A stretch of DNA of 64,000 bases, taken from positions 366,917 to 430,916 of the forward strand of contig NZ_BONX01000002.1 in the NCBI RefSeq assembly GCF_016862935.1. The letters are read 5' to 3'. The DNA is from Plantactinospora mayteni (GTDB taxonomy: Bacteria > Actinomycetota > Actinomycetes > Mycobacteriales > Micromonosporaceae). Positions 1 to 8,572 of this stretch are shown in pieces; the first letter of the stretch is position 1; the number at the start of each line of letters is the position of its first letter. Position numbers and translations under genes: made by a program. Below the pieces are notes generated by a model. That model made no database searches, was not told where the DNA came from, and worked only from the letters and a program-made list of their open reading frames with translations.

Positions 1-17
1 TGTCGGATGCGGCTGGG

Positions 18-1223
18 ATGCTTCCGGGTGTGGACGAGACGGTGCGGTACACCTACCGGTTGCGCCCCGGCGCGACCGCGCGGGCCGCGCTGTTGGCCGA
101 ATGGGGACGCTGCCGCTGGCTGTGGAACGAGGCCGTCCACCAGTACAAGACCGGGCGTAGGCCAACCCTCGGCAAGCTGTCGAAGCTGCTGACCGAGGCG
201 CGAGCCCGCTCGTCGTGGCTGCGGGACGGGTCCCAGGTCGCGCAGCAGCAGACGTTGCGTACCTACGCTCTCGCCCTTCAGCACTCCTTCAGGGTGAAGG
301 GACGCGGCCGGCCGAGGGTCAAGCGGCTGAAAGGCACGCTGCCCAGCCTCGAATACACCAGGCGTGGGTTCTCGATCCGCGACCAGCGGCTTCGACTGCC
401 CGGCGGCGTCACCATTCCGGTCGTCTGGTCCCGTGAGCTGCCGCCCGATCCGACCAGCGTCCGCGTCTACCAGGACAGCCTCGGGCACTGGTACGCCTCT
501 TTCGTCGTCCGCCGCCAAGCCACACCCGCGCCCGATGTCGCGGGGGCGATCGGTATCGACTGGGGCGTCACCACGACCGCGACGACCACCGACCCCACCT
601 ACGACCTGCCGTACCTCGGCCACCGAAAACGGTGCGCCGCCGAACTCGCCAAACTCCAGCGCCGGATGGCCCGCCGCCGGCGCCTGAGGGGTGTCACACC
701 GTCGAAGGGCTACCTGCGGGCCAAACGGCAGGCAGCGAAGGTCGCGAAGAAGGCGGCCCGGCAGAACACCCACGACGCCCGCGTCTGGGCGAAGAAGATC
801 GTCGACAACCACGCGACGATCGCGATCGAGGACTTCAAGCCAAAGTTCCTCGCCAAGTCCCGGATGGCGCGTAAGGCCGCTGATGCGGCGATTGGGGCGG
901 CGAAGCGGGAACTTGTCGACCGTGGCCGGCGGGCGGGCCGGAAGGTGGTGTTGGTGCCGCCCGCCTACACCACGATGACCTGCTCGCAGTGCGGTACGAG
1001 AGCCAAGCACCGCCTCGGGCTGGGTGTCAGAGTCTTCCGGTGCGACACCTGCGGGTACACCGCGGGTCGGGACCGGAACGCCGCGAGGACGATCCTCGCC
1101 ACGGCAGAACGCGGCCGTGCTGGTGCCGACGACGTGAGACATGCGATCACCTCCTTCCGGAATGGTGGTCGGGTGCGGTCCGAGCCAGAAATCCCCCGGC
1201 TTCCAGCCATGGGGAGGCGTTAA
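18..1223 (+). CDS. tnpB: IS200/IS605-family TnpB (OrfB) RNA-guided nuclease
   Basis: This 401-residue protein is a full-length TnpB, the transposon-encoded relative of Cas12. The RuvC acidic residues are in place: D181 in the IGIDWG stretch, E271 in IAIEDFKP and D352 in GRDRNAA. The zinc ribbon is complete (C322, C325, C342, C345). An N-terminal KRYTYRLRP-like opening and an arginine/lysine-rich middle are usual for the family. No tnpA is seen on the right side, so it looks like a stand-alone (IS1341-type) copy, although tnpA could lie left of the window. TnpB guide RNA normally overlaps the gene end and element end, here around 1050-1215. Its stop overlaps the stop of the ACP gene on the other strand. 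The start at 18 is the first ATG in frame; the frame is open further left, so an earlier start is possible. Confidence 0.9.
   Translation: MLPGVDETVRYTYRLRPGATARAALLAEWGRCRWLWNEAVHQYKTGRRPTLGKLSKLLTEARARSSWLRDGSQVAQQQTLRTYALALQHSFRVKGRGRPRVKRLKGTLPSLEYTRRGFSIRDQRLRLPGGVTIPVVWSRELPPDPTSVRVYQDSLGHWYASFVVRRQATPAPDVAGAIGIDWGVTTTATTTDPTYDLPYLGHRKRCAAELAKLQRRMARRRRLRGVTPSKGYLRAKRQAAKVAKKAARQNTHDARVWAKKIVDNHATIAIEDFKPKFLAKSRMARKAADAAIGAAKRELVDRGRRAGRKVVLVPPAYTTMTCSQCGTRAKHRLGLGVRVFRCDTCGYTAGRDRNAARTILATAERGRAGADDVRHAITSFRNGGRVRSEPEIPRLPAMGRR
1192..1215. mobile_element. Right-end hairpin of the TnpB element
   Basis: CCCC-GGCT, a short TCC loop, AGCC and, after an AT bulge, GGGG form an imperfect hairpin ending a few bases before the tnpB stop. 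Short C-rich/G-rich hairpins at the 3' end of tnpB are typical of IS200/IS605 right ends and of the guide-RNA scaffold. The exact cleavage point cannot be set by eye but should lie within about ten bases to the right. Confidence 0.6.
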
Positions 1224-1489
1224 CCCCGGGACCCCAGGAGGCCGTGCAGGTAGCCGGCGAGGGCGTTCACGGTCGGGTGGTCCCAGGCCATCGTCGGCTC
1301 CACCTCGAGGTCGAACCGCTCCTCCACGTCCCCGCTCAGGGTCATCGCGTAGACCGAGTCGAGGCCGATCTCGACCAGCGGCGCGTCGGCGTCGATCTCC
1401 TCGGCCGACCGTTGCAGGTAGAAGGCGATCCGGCCGACCAGCCAGGTACGGATGGCCTCGACGGACGTGTCTTGGATGGTTCCGGACAT
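1220..1489 (-). CDS. Acyl carrier protein of the FAAL cassette
   Basis: An 89-residue carrier protein. The phosphopantetheine attachment serine is S45 in EIGLDSVYAM, in the usual LDS context. It lies downstream of the acyl-AMP ligase and both acyl-CoA dehydrogenases, so it is the likely acceptor of the adenylated acyl chain and the platform on which the chain is desaturated, by analogy with FAAL/ACP pairs of lipopeptide pathways. The start ATG has AAGGAG just upstream. The gene sits 32 bases after the second dehydrogenase. Its stop codon (bases 1220-1222) lies inside the right end of the TnpB element, so the last residues and the stop may have been supplied by the insertion. The fold is complete up to helix IV, so the protein should still work. 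Confidence 0.88.
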   Translation of the reverse strand: MSGTIQDTSVEAIRTWLVGRIAFYLQRSAEEIDADAPLVEIGLDSVYAMTLSGDVEERFDLEVEPTMAWDHPTVNALAGYLHGLLGSRG

Positions 1490-1521
1490 GGTGCACTCCT
1501 TCGACGTACGGACGGGGTTGG

Positions 1522-3243
1522 TCAGCCGGCGAGGTGCCGGTTGACGAGATCGAAGCCGCGGTTCTCCTCGTGACGCTCCAGCAGCTCGATGAAGAGGTGT
1601 CGCTCCAGCCCGTCCGGTGCCGCGCCCGGGTCGAGGCCCAGCCGTCCGGCCAGCCGGGACAGCGCGGCGAGCAGCCACGGGGTGTCCCGCAGGAACGGGT
1701 CGTCCTGGTTGTGCCACCACACCCCGAGGCAGGCGGCGGCGGCCAGCACGGTCGCGTACCGGTCGGTCAGGTCGAAGCTGCGCCGGCCGGCGATCACCGT
1801 ACGGTCCCGGGGCGGCAGCTCGGCGCAGACCTCGGCGAGCCGGTCGAGTTCGGCGGTGAAGAGCCCGCAGAGCCGGGCGACCGCCGGATCGTTGCCCGGT
1901 CCGGCGAGGTACTCCCGGAGCGTGGCGGTCAGGCTGTCCATCCCCCGGGCGGAGAGCCCAAGGCCGGCGAAGTCCAGCGGGGGCAACGGGTCGGCGAGCC
2001 GGAACAGTGCCGGCGGCGGAGGCGGGCTGGACCGCCAGCCCTGCTGGGCCAGCCGGGGCAGTTGCGGGATGATCGTCGCCTGGCAGACCGCCGCGCTGGC
2101 GTGGGTGAGCGTCGCGGCGAGCAGGTCCCGCAGGTTCTTCTGGAAGATCGCGTACGGGCCGTCCCGCAGGTACGACCGCGCGCCGAGTACCACCGAGAGC
2201 CGGTGCGCCGCCTCCTGCAACAGCTTCGGCACCAGGTATTTCACGGCCGCGCTGTACACACTGGTCTGCTCCGGCAGCACGTGCAGGGCCCGGGCGACCA
2301 CGGTGGCCAGGCAGTCGCTGATCAGCAGGTCCAGGAAGCCGTCGACCAGGGTGGCCCGGGCGTGCGGCAGCTCGGCCACCGGCATCCCGTACAGCCGGCG
2401 GTCGAGGGCGAACCGCAGCACCGTACGCAGTTGGGTGTCGACGATCCCGACCGCCATCCCGGGCAGTACGCCCCGGGTCACCTGGAACGCCCGCAGCACC
2501 GTCTCCATCGCACTGCCGAGGTCGCCGACGACGGCGTCGGCCGGTACCGGGCAGTCGGTGAACTCCAGCCCGCCGAGCAGTACCCCGCGGACACCGGCGG
2601 TGTGGTAGCGGCGGAGGTGCCGGCGGTGCGCCGCCGGCAGCGCGGCCATGTCCAGTAACAGGTGTGAGTGGCTGCGGCTGCCCAGCCGGTCGTCGGTGCG
2701 GGCGAAGAGGGTCACCGCGTCCGCCCGGCTCAGGTTGCCGACCATCTCCTTGCGACCGGTCACCACGAAGTGGTCGCCGTCGAGCCGGGCCTGCAGCGCG
2801 GCCCGGCCGAAGTCGGTGCCGTGCGCCAGCTCGTTGTAGCCGGCCGACGCCTTGCCGTGCCGCAGCAGCAGGTCGGCCATCCAGCGCCGCTGCTCGGCGG
2901 TGCCACTGGTCCAGACCGGGGTGGCGGCGATGAAGGTGGTGACCCCGTAGCCGACCCCGAGGGTGGTGTCCCGGCGGAACACCGCGCGCAGCACCTGGGC
3001 CAGCCGGTCGGCCCGGTCGAACCGGCCGCCGAGGGCCCGGGGCACGAACTCGGCGTTCAGCCCGTACCCGTCGAGCGCCCGCTCGCCCTCGGCGAGCAGT
3101 TCGCCGCGCTCGTCGGCGGCGAGCACCGCCGGATAGCCGACCGGGTTCGCCGGGTCGTGCGGATCCCCGAGGTACGCCTCCAGGTCCGGCTCGGAGCCGA
3201 GGGCCGGGGCCGTGCCGGGCACGGGAGCGGTGTCGACGGTCAT
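1522..3243 (-). CDS. Acyl-CoA dehydrogenase-like subunit, catalytic base region degenerate
   Basis: This 573-residue protein has the acyl-CoA dehydrogenase layout: N-terminal helices, a beta domain with EFTDCPVPADAVVGD at about 227-241, then the C-terminal helical domain. It also has an extra C-terminal extension of roughly 180 residues like its neighbour. Where its neighbour has IFDGNTLVN, the catalytic-base and flavin-adjacent segment, this protein reads LAATLTHAS (about 375-383), so no acidic base is visible. It may be the non-catalytic partner of a heteromeric enzyme, as in the paired steroid-catabolic FadE dehydrogenases. The start ATG overlaps the stop of the upstream dehydrogenase (ATGA), pointing to coupled translation and equal amounts. 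It contains a TTA leucine codon at bases 2656-2658. Confidence 0.85.
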   Translation of the reverse strand: MTVDTAPVPGTAPALGSEPDLEAYLGDPHDPANPVGYPAVLAADERGELLAEGERALDGYGLNAEFVPRALGGRFDRADRLAQVLRAVFRRDTTLGVGYGVTTFIAATPVWTSGTAEQRRWMADLLLRHGKASAGYNELAHGTDFGRAALQARLDGDHFVVTGRKEMVGNLSRADAVTLFARTDDRLGSRSHSHLLLDMAALPAAHRRHLRRYHTAGVRGVLLGGLEFTDCPVPADAVVGDLGSAMETVLRAFQVTRGVLPGMAVGIVDTQLRTVLRFALDRRLYGMPVAELPHARATLVDGFLDLLISDCLATVVARALHVLPEQTSVYSAAVKYLVPKLLQEAAHRLSVVLGARSYLRDGPYAIFQKNLRDLLAATLTHASAAVCQATIIPQLPRLAQQGWRSSPPPPPALFRLADPLPPLDFAGLGLSARGMDSLTATLREYLAGPGNDPAVARLCGLFTAELDRLAEVCAELPPRDRTVIAGRRSFDLTDRYATVLAAAACLGVWWHNQDDPFLRDTPWLLAALSRLAGRLGLDPGAAPDGLERHLFIELLERHEENRGFDLVNRHLAG

Positions 3244-5108
3244 CGGGCCACCTCGGAAAGCTGTGCGGCCGTTCCGGCGGACCGCGCCGGAGACTCGGAC
3301 GCCTGCGGGGCCGGTTCGGCGAGCCGGGACGGCGACTCGGAGTGCTGGGCGCCCGCCTCGGCGAGCCGGGCCGGCAGCAGGGAGAAGAGCCGACCCTCGT
3401 GGTGCTGGGCCCGCAGGTCCGGCAGCAGCCGGTCGTAGTCCTCGCCGTCGTCGGAGCCGGACCCGGTCGCGGTGGCCGGGCGGAGCTGCCCGATCAGCCG
3501 GTGCAGGCAGGCGCGCAGCCAGCGGGCGTCCGCCCAGAGCGGCGCGGTCGGCCCGTCGGAGAGCCAGTGCCGGTTGCGCAGCCACAGGTGCAGGCAGGCG
3601 GCGGCGGCGAAGGCGAGCGCGTACTCGCCGGCCATGCCGAACGCCTCGGCCGGCACCTGCCGGGGCTGCGGCCGGTACGCCGCCATCCGCTCGTGCAGCC
3701 CGTCAACCAGCCCGGCCAGCGTCTCGGCCTGTACGGCCAGGGCCGGCGGGGCGATGCCGGCGTCGACCAGCTCCAGTACCTCGGCGACGGCGGCCGGCAG
3801 GTGCTGGACCACGCTGCACCCGGTCCGGGAGAGCAGGGCGAGGCGGCTCCGGTCGAAGTCCGGCAGCGGCCGGGCCAACTCGACGGTGTCGACCAGCCCC
3901 GGGTCGACCACGCCCCGCCGGTAGCCCCGGACCAGGCCGGGGAACTGGTTGACCAGGGTGTTCAGGTTGACCAGGGTGTTGCCGTCGAAGATCCCGACGA
4001 TCCGGTGGTCGCGTTCGATCTTCTGGAACAGCCCGTCGGCGTGGTCCTCGGTGAGCAGGGCGCGGGCCCCGAGCACCTGGCCGAGCCGCGGGATGGTCCG
4101 GTCCATCATCGTCGGCACCAGGTATTTGGCGACCGCCGAGGTGACGCTCAGCTCGCCGGGCGTGGCGTGGATGCCGCGCGCGGTCAGCACGCTGGTCGCC
4201 TCGCCGATCAGCAGGTCGACGTACGCCTCGGTCAGGGTGCGGTTCGCGTGCGGCAGGTCGACCAGCGGTCGGTCGTACAGCCGGTGCCCGGTGGCGAAGT
4301 CGAGGACCAGCCGCAGCGCCTGGTCGGCCAGGCCCAGCGACATCGCCGCGCACATGGTGCGGGTGAGCTGGACACTCTTCAGCACGATCTCCGGGCCGGC
4401 GCCGGTCGCACCGAGCAGCGCCTCGGCCGGCACCTCGGCGCCGGTGAAGGCGATCCCGCTGATGTCGGCGCCGCGTACCCCGTGGGTCCGCTCCTTCGGC
4501 AGACAGCGGAAGGTACCGGGGGCGAGCCGTCGCTTGTCCACCAGCAGCAGGCTGAAGCCCCGGGTGCCGCCGGCCGGTTCGGTCCGGGCCAGTACGCAGA
4601 CCAGGTCACCCCGGCTGGCGTTGTTGATCAGCCACTTCTCGCCGTCGACCCGGTAGCCGTCCCCGGTCGGCACCGCCGACACCTCACCGGCGAGCAGATC
4701 GCTGCCGTGCTCCCGCTCGGTCAGCGCCAGCGAGATGACGCTGCCGGCCAGCACCTCGGCACCGACCCTCCGAGCCTGCTCCGGAGTGGCGCCCACCCAG
4801 GCGGAGACCGCGCCGAGGTACGTCTTGCCGTGTCCGATCGCGACGGTCAGGTCCCGGCGGGCCAGGATCCGTACCGCGTGCAGCAGTTCCTCGTAGCTGC
4901 GCAGCTCGCCACCGTACTCGGCCGGTACGTAGAAGCGGGGCAGCCCGAGCCGGTCCAGTTCGGCGCAGATCTCCGCCGGGAACTCCTCCCGGCTGTCCAG
5001 CGCGACGCAGCGGGCGAACGAGGCCGGCCGGGCCGGGTCGCGCGGGTCGCCGAGGCCGTGGTCGAGGTGTTCGGCGAGGGCGAAGGCGGGATAGCGCATC
5101 CCGGTCAC
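3240..5108 (-). CDS. Acyl-CoA (acyl-ACP) dehydrogenase with C-terminal extension
   Basis: A 622-residue flavoprotein dehydrogenase expected to put a double bond into a carrier-bound acyl chain. The LALTEREHGSDLL segment (128-139) and WLINNASRGDLVCVLAR (about 159-175) match the substrate- and FAD-binding beta domain. IFDGNTLVN (about 373-381) takes the place of the family YEGT base motif, with Asp (D375) where most members have Glu. The protein is about 230 residues longer than ordinary short-chain dehydrogenases. FAAL pathways of ramoplanin and enduracidin carry a similar pair of dehydrogenases that install conjugated double bonds, which supports this role by analogy. Start: GTG at 5108 overlaps the FAAL stop (GTGA); ATG at 5099 is the alternative. 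Confidence 0.87.
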   Translation of the reverse strand: MTGMRYPAFALAEHLDHGLGDPRDPARPASFARCVALDSREEFPAEICAELDRLGLPRFYVPAEYGGELRSYEELLHAVRILARRDLTVAIGHGKTYLGAVSAWVGATPEQARRVGAEVLAGSVISLALTEREHGSDLLAGEVSAVPTGDGYRVDGEKWLINNASRGDLVCVLARTEPAGGTRGFSLLLVDKRRLAPGTFRCLPKERTHGVRGADISGIAFTGAEVPAEALLGATGAGPEIVLKSVQLTRTMCAAMSLGLADQALRLVLDFATGHRLYDRPLVDLPHANRTLTEAYVDLLIGEATSVLTARGIHATPGELSVTSAVAKYLVPTMMDRTIPRLGQVLGARALLTEDHADGLFQKIERDHRIVGIFDGNTLVNLNTLVNQFPGLVRGYRRGVVDPGLVDTVELARPLPDFDRSRLALLSRTGCSVVQHLPAAVAEVLELVDAGIAPPALAVQAETLAGLVDGLHERMAAYRPQPRQVPAEAFGMAGEYALAFAAAACLHLWLRNRHWLSDGPTAPLWADARWLRACLHRLIGQLRPATATGSGSDDGEDYDRLLPDLRAQHHEGRLFSLLPARLAEAGAQHSESPSRLAEPAPQASESPARSAGTAAQLSEVAR

Positions 5109-6946
5109 CCCCGCCCGGCCGGCACCGGCAGCGCGGCACGCTCGGCCCGGTAGCGGTTCCGGACCTCCAGATCGAGATCCTCGTACGTCGCGTCCAACAC
5201 ACCGGAGACGAAGAGTTCCCGCATCATGGTCCGCTGGATCTTCCCGCTGGTGGTCCGCCGGACCTGCCCGACCCGGACGAAGACGACGTTCGCCACCCGG
5301 ACCCCGAGGATCCGGCTCAGCGTCGACTTGACCGCACCGGCCAGCCCGGCGATCTCGGCGGCGTCCCGGCTCCGGGTCCGGAGTTCCTGGACGACCACGA
5401 TCTCCTCCCGGGGCGCCGGCACCGCGAAGACCGCGCAGGGCAGCCCGGCGAACGCCTCGGCCACCTCCCGGACCTCGCGCTCCACGTCGTGCGGGTAGAG
5501 GTTGCGGCCGTGCACGATCATCATTTCCTTGATCCGGCCGGTGACGTACAGCTCGCCGTCGTCGAAGATGCCGAGGTCACCGGTACGCAGGAAACCGCCG
5601 TCGCCGTCCGCGGTCACCGCGCCGAAGGCCCGCCGGGTCGCCTCCGGGTCCCCCCAGTAGCCCCGGGTCACGCTGCCGCCCCGGATCCACACCTCGCCGA
5701 CCCGACCGTCCGGCAGCACCGTGGAGGTGCCCGGGTCGATGATCCGTACGTCCAGCGCGTTGACCCGGCCGCTGCCGACCAGGGCCAGCCCGGCCGGCGT
5801 ACCGTCCGGGAGCGGGGCGAAGACGTCCCGGGCCAGTTCCACGGGGTCGACGTGCGCGGTGACGGGGCGGCCGGCCGGGCGGGCCCCGGTGACGCAGAGG
5901 GTCGCCTCGGCCAGCCCGTACGTCGGCAGGAACGACTCGTAGCGGAAACCGGCCGGGGCGAACCGGGCGGCGAACCGCTCCAGGGTGGCCGGGTCGACCG
6001 GCTCGGCACCGTTGCAGGCGTACCGCCAGCGGGACAGGTCCAGCCCGGCGACCTGCTCGTCGGTGAGCAGCCGGGCGCAGAGGTCGTACGCGAAGTTCGG
6101 CGCGCAGGCCACCTCGGCGCCGTACCGGTCGATCGCCTCCAGCCACAGGTGCGGGCGCTTGAGGAAGTCGTTCGGCCGGATCAGCACCGCCGTGCTGCCG
6201 AGCAGCAGCGGCGCGATCAGCATCGCGATCAGGCCCATGTCGTGATAGAGCGGCAGCCAGCTACAGAACCGGGTCTGGTCGGTCCAGCCGAGGGTGCGGT
6301 GCACCGAGCCGATGTTGTGCAGCACGTTGCCGTGGGTGACCATCACGCCCTTCGGGTCGCTGGTCGACCCCGAGGTGTACTGCAGGAACGCGATGTCGTC
6401 CGGGCGGGCCGGATAGGGCCGCCACTGCCCGTCCGCCGCCGGCCCGGCGGTGTCGGTCGGCTGCGCCGGCCCGGTCGGGTCGCCCGTGCCGGTGACCACG
6501 GCCGGGGCGCCGATATCGGTCGCCGCGAAGGCCAGGTGGTCCAGTCCCTCCTGGAGCATCCAGTCGTCGACGGCCCGCAGGTTCTCCGGATCGGTCAGTA
6601 CCACCGCCACGTCGGCGTTCCGGGCGATCGCGCTGGTCCGGTCGGCGTGGTGCCGGTAGTTCGCCGGCAGCGGCACCGGTACCGGGATCACGCCCGCGTA
6701 CAGGCAGCCGAGGAAGCCGGCCACGAACTCCAGCCCGGTCGGATAGAGCAGCAGGGCCCGGTCACCCGGCCGGCACCGCTGGCCCAGCCAGGCCGCCGTC
6801 GCCCGGGCCACCCGGTCGAGTTCGGCGTACGTCAGGGACGTCTCGACGAACCGCTCCCCCGCACCACGGCAGAACACCACCGCCTGCCGTTCCGGCGATC
6901 CGACGACGTTCTGCCGGACCGCCTCGACGATGCTTCCCTTGGACAC
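5105..6946 (-). CDS. Fatty acyl-AMP ligase (FAAL)
   Basis: This 613-residue ANL-superfamily enzyme adenylates a free fatty or polyketide acid and hands it to a carrier protein. The nucleotide-binding loop reads YTSGSTSDPKGVMVTH (about 188-203). SWLPLYHDMGLI is the FAAL/long-chain signature, and GRNLYPHDVE and TTSGKIQR (catalytic Lys569) close the C-terminal domain. Family knowledge says that FAALs, unlike CoA ligases, deliver to ACP. It is the first gene of the FAAL-dehydrogenase-dehydrogenase-ACP unit, separated by 101 bases from the isomerase gene upstream. That gap carries a motif also found before the main operon. It could reactivate a chain released by the hydrolase in the main operon, or an imported fatty acid. 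Confidence 0.93.
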   Translation of the reverse strand: MSKGSIVEAVRQNVVGSPERQAVVFCRGAGERFVETSLTYAELDRVARATAAWLGQRCRPGDRALLLYPTGLEFVAGFLGCLYAGVIPVPVPLPANYRHHADRTSAIARNADVAVVLTDPENLRAVDDWMLQEGLDHLAFAATDIGAPAVVTGTGDPTGPAQPTDTAGPAADGQWRPYPARPDDIAFLQYTSGSTSDPKGVMVTHGNVLHNIGSVHRTLGWTDQTRFCSWLPLYHDMGLIAMLIAPLLLGSTAVLIRPNDFLKRPHLWLEAIDRYGAEVACAPNFAYDLCARLLTDEQVAGLDLSRWRYACNGAEPVDPATLERFAARFAPAGFRYESFLPTYGLAEATLCVTGARPAGRPVTAHVDPVELARDVFAPLPDGTPAGLALVGSGRVNALDVRIIDPGTSTVLPDGRVGEVWIRGGSVTRGYWGDPEATRRAFGAVTADGDGGFLRTGDLGIFDDGELYVTGRIKEMMIVHGRNLYPHDVEREVREVAEAFAGLPCAVFAVPAPREEIVVVQELRTRSRDAAEIAGLAGAVKSTLSRILGVRVANVVFVRVGQVRRTTSGKIQRTMMRELFVSGVLDATYEDLDLEVRNRYRAERAALPVPAGRG

Positions 6947-7024
6947 GTTTACTTCCCCGGCTTCTCCGGTACGGCATCCACCGCCCCATCGGCGTTTCCG
7001 TGGCAGACCGTACGATCGACGTCC

Positions 7025-7039
7025 ATATTCGGGCTATAT
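7025..7039 (-). promoter_or_regulatory. Shared motif upstream of the FAAL unit (candidate operator or promoter)
   Basis: ATATT-CGGG-CTATAT lies in the 101-base gap before the FAAL gene, 79 bases upstream of its start and in otherwise GC-rich DNA. The same pattern, ATATT-N4-CTATAT, recurs upstream of the main operon at 23434-23448 in the same orientation relative to transcription. Read on the minus strand it is ATATAG-N4-AATAT, which could be an operator for a shared regulator or a pair of -10-like elements. No regulator gene of the pathway is visible in the window. Confidence 0.5.
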
Positions 7040-7047
7040 CGGCAAGC

Positions 7048-7773
7048 TCAGCCGCAGCCGCCGGCATGCCCCTCGTCGGTCCGGCCCAGCGCGCCCGCCA
7101 GCACCGGTTCCGGCGCCGAACCGTTCCCCGGCACCTGCGCCGGGACCGCCGGGGCGCGCTTCGCGGCCACCGAGGCGGCGAACGCGGCCAGCCGGTCCAC
7201 TCCCCAGAACCGGTCGAAGCCGTGTACGAAGAACGGCACCCCGAAGACGCCGTCCCGGTAGATGTCGAGCAGCGCGTCGACGCCCTGGCGGCGTACCTCG
7301 GGATCGTCCGCCGCCCCGGACAGCTCGGCCGGGTCGAGCCCCAGCTCGGCGGCGATCTCGGCGACCCACTCCCGGTCGCAGATGTTCCGCCCCTCCTCCC
7401 ACCTGGCCCGGTACGCCCGCTCCAGATAGGCCGGACCGGCGCCGTGCCGGGCCGCCACCAGGTAGCCCAGGTGCGGGATCTCCCAGACCGGCTCCCGGTC
7501 GACCGGCCAGCTGAACGTCAGCCCGCGCTCGGCGGTGAGCCGCCGGACGTCCTGGAGCACGTAGAGGTGCTTGGCCCGGGACATCGCGGTGTAGACGAAC
7601 TCGCCGCCGGCCTCGGCGAGCAGCCGCGAACTCTGCTCGTCCGGCTCCCAGAACGGCACCCAGTCCAGCTCGGACACCAGCTCCGGATACCGCTGGTGCA
7701 GGTCCCGGTAGGCGAGCCAGGAGTACGGGCTGCGCAGGCTGAAGTAGAACCGTGGGGTGCGGCGCACCGCCAT
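7048..7773 (-). CDS. DsbA-fold 2-hydroxychromene-2-carboxylate isomerase family protein
   Basis: This 241-residue protein belongs to the DsbA/kappa-GST-like HCCA isomerase family. The N-terminal strand and helix read FYFSLRSPYSWLAY (9-22), with the SPYS segment at the position used to bind a thiol cofactor. GVFGVPFFV near 190 holds the conserved cis-proline loop, and no CXXC motif is present. Family members move or flip double bonds using a thiol. In a reducing PKS operon the natural guess is E/Z isomerisation or double-bond migration on the growing chain. It is the last gene of the 18-gene unit, 32 bases after the ketoreductase, with GAGGAG before its ATG. Confidence 0.8.
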   Translation of the reverse strand: MAVRRTPRFYFSLRSPYSWLAYRDLHQRYPELVSELDWVPFWEPDEQSSRLLAEAGGEFVYTAMSRAKHLYVLQDVRRLTAERGLTFSWPVDREPVWEIPHLGYLVAARHGAGPAYLERAYRARWEEGRNICDREWVAEIAAELGLDPAELSGAADDPEVRRQGVDALLDIYRDGVFGVPFFVHGFDRFWGVDRLAAFAASVAAKRAPAVPAQVPGNGSAPEPVLAGALGRTDEGHAGGCG

Positions 7774-7805
7774 GGGAAACTCCTCGGGTGCTTCGGGGCG
7801 GCGCG

Positions 7806-8561
7806 CTACAGCGCGATACCGCCGTCGACTTGGAAGACCTGGCCGGTGACGTAGGAGGCCCGGTCCGAGACGAGGAAGCCGACCAGGTCGGCGGTCTCCT
7901 CCGCCCGGCCGAACCGGCCCAGCGGGATCCGGCCCAGCATCTCCTTGGTGACCGCCGGGGGCAGCCCGGAGGTCATGTCGGTCTCGATGAAGCCCGGCGC
8001 CACCACGTTGGCCCGGATGCCGTACCGGCCCATCTCCTTGGCGAGTGCCTTGGTGAAGCCGATGATCCCGGCCTTGGACGCCGAGTAGTTGGTCTGCCCG
8101 GCGTTGCCGGCCACCCCGGCCACCGAGGAGAGCGTCACCACCGAGCCGCGCCGCCGCTTCATCATCGCGAAGACCGCGGAGCGGCACACCGTGTAGGTGC
8201 CGTCCAGGTTGGTCCGCAGTACGCCGTGCCACTCGTCGTCGCCCATCAGCACCAGCGGCCGGTCCCGGGTCACCCCGGCGACGGTCACCACCGCGTCGAT
8301 CGGGCCCAGCTCGTCCTCGGTGGCGGCGACGAAGTCGCGTACCTGGGCCAGGTCCACCACGTCGACCTGCCGGGTCAGCACCCGGGCGCCGGCCTCCCGG
8401 GCCGCCTTGGCCGACAGCTCGGCCGCCTCCGCGTTGGCCTGGTAGCAGAAGGCCACGTCGAAGCCGTCGGCGGCCAGCCGGGCCACCACGGCCCGGCCGA
8501 TACCGCGCGATCCGCCGCTGACCAGCGCGACCCGTCGTCCGTTCTCGCTACGCTCGCTCAT
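7806..8561 (-). CDS. fabG: 3-oxoacyl-ACP reductase (FabG-type ketoreductase)
   Basis: A 251-residue short-chain dehydrogenase with the NADPH-binding GGSRGIGRA motif (16-24) and the catalytic set S146, Y159 and K163 in SSVAG and NYSASK. The C-terminus YVTGQVFQVDGGI is typical of FabG. It reduces the beta-keto group after each condensation and is the only evident ketoreductase in the pathway, so it probably serves all ketosynthase pairs. The ATG at 8561 has GAGGAG seven bases upstream and is preferred over an upstream in-frame start. It lies 11 bases after the dehydratase gene. Confidence 0.92.
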   Translation of the reverse strand: MSERSENGRRVALVSGGSRGIGRAVVARLAADGFDVAFCYQANAEAAELSAKAAREAGARVLTRQVDVVDLAQVRDFVAATEDELGPIDAVVTVAGVTRDRPLVLMGDDEWHGVLRTNLDGTYTVCRSAVFAMMKRRRGSVVTLSSVAGVAGNAGQTNYSASKAGIIGFTKALAKEMGRYGIRANVVAPGFIETDMTSGLPPAVTKEMLGRIPLGRFGRAEETADLVGFLVSDRASYVTGQVFQVDGGIAL

Positions 8562-8572
8562 CAAGTCACTCC

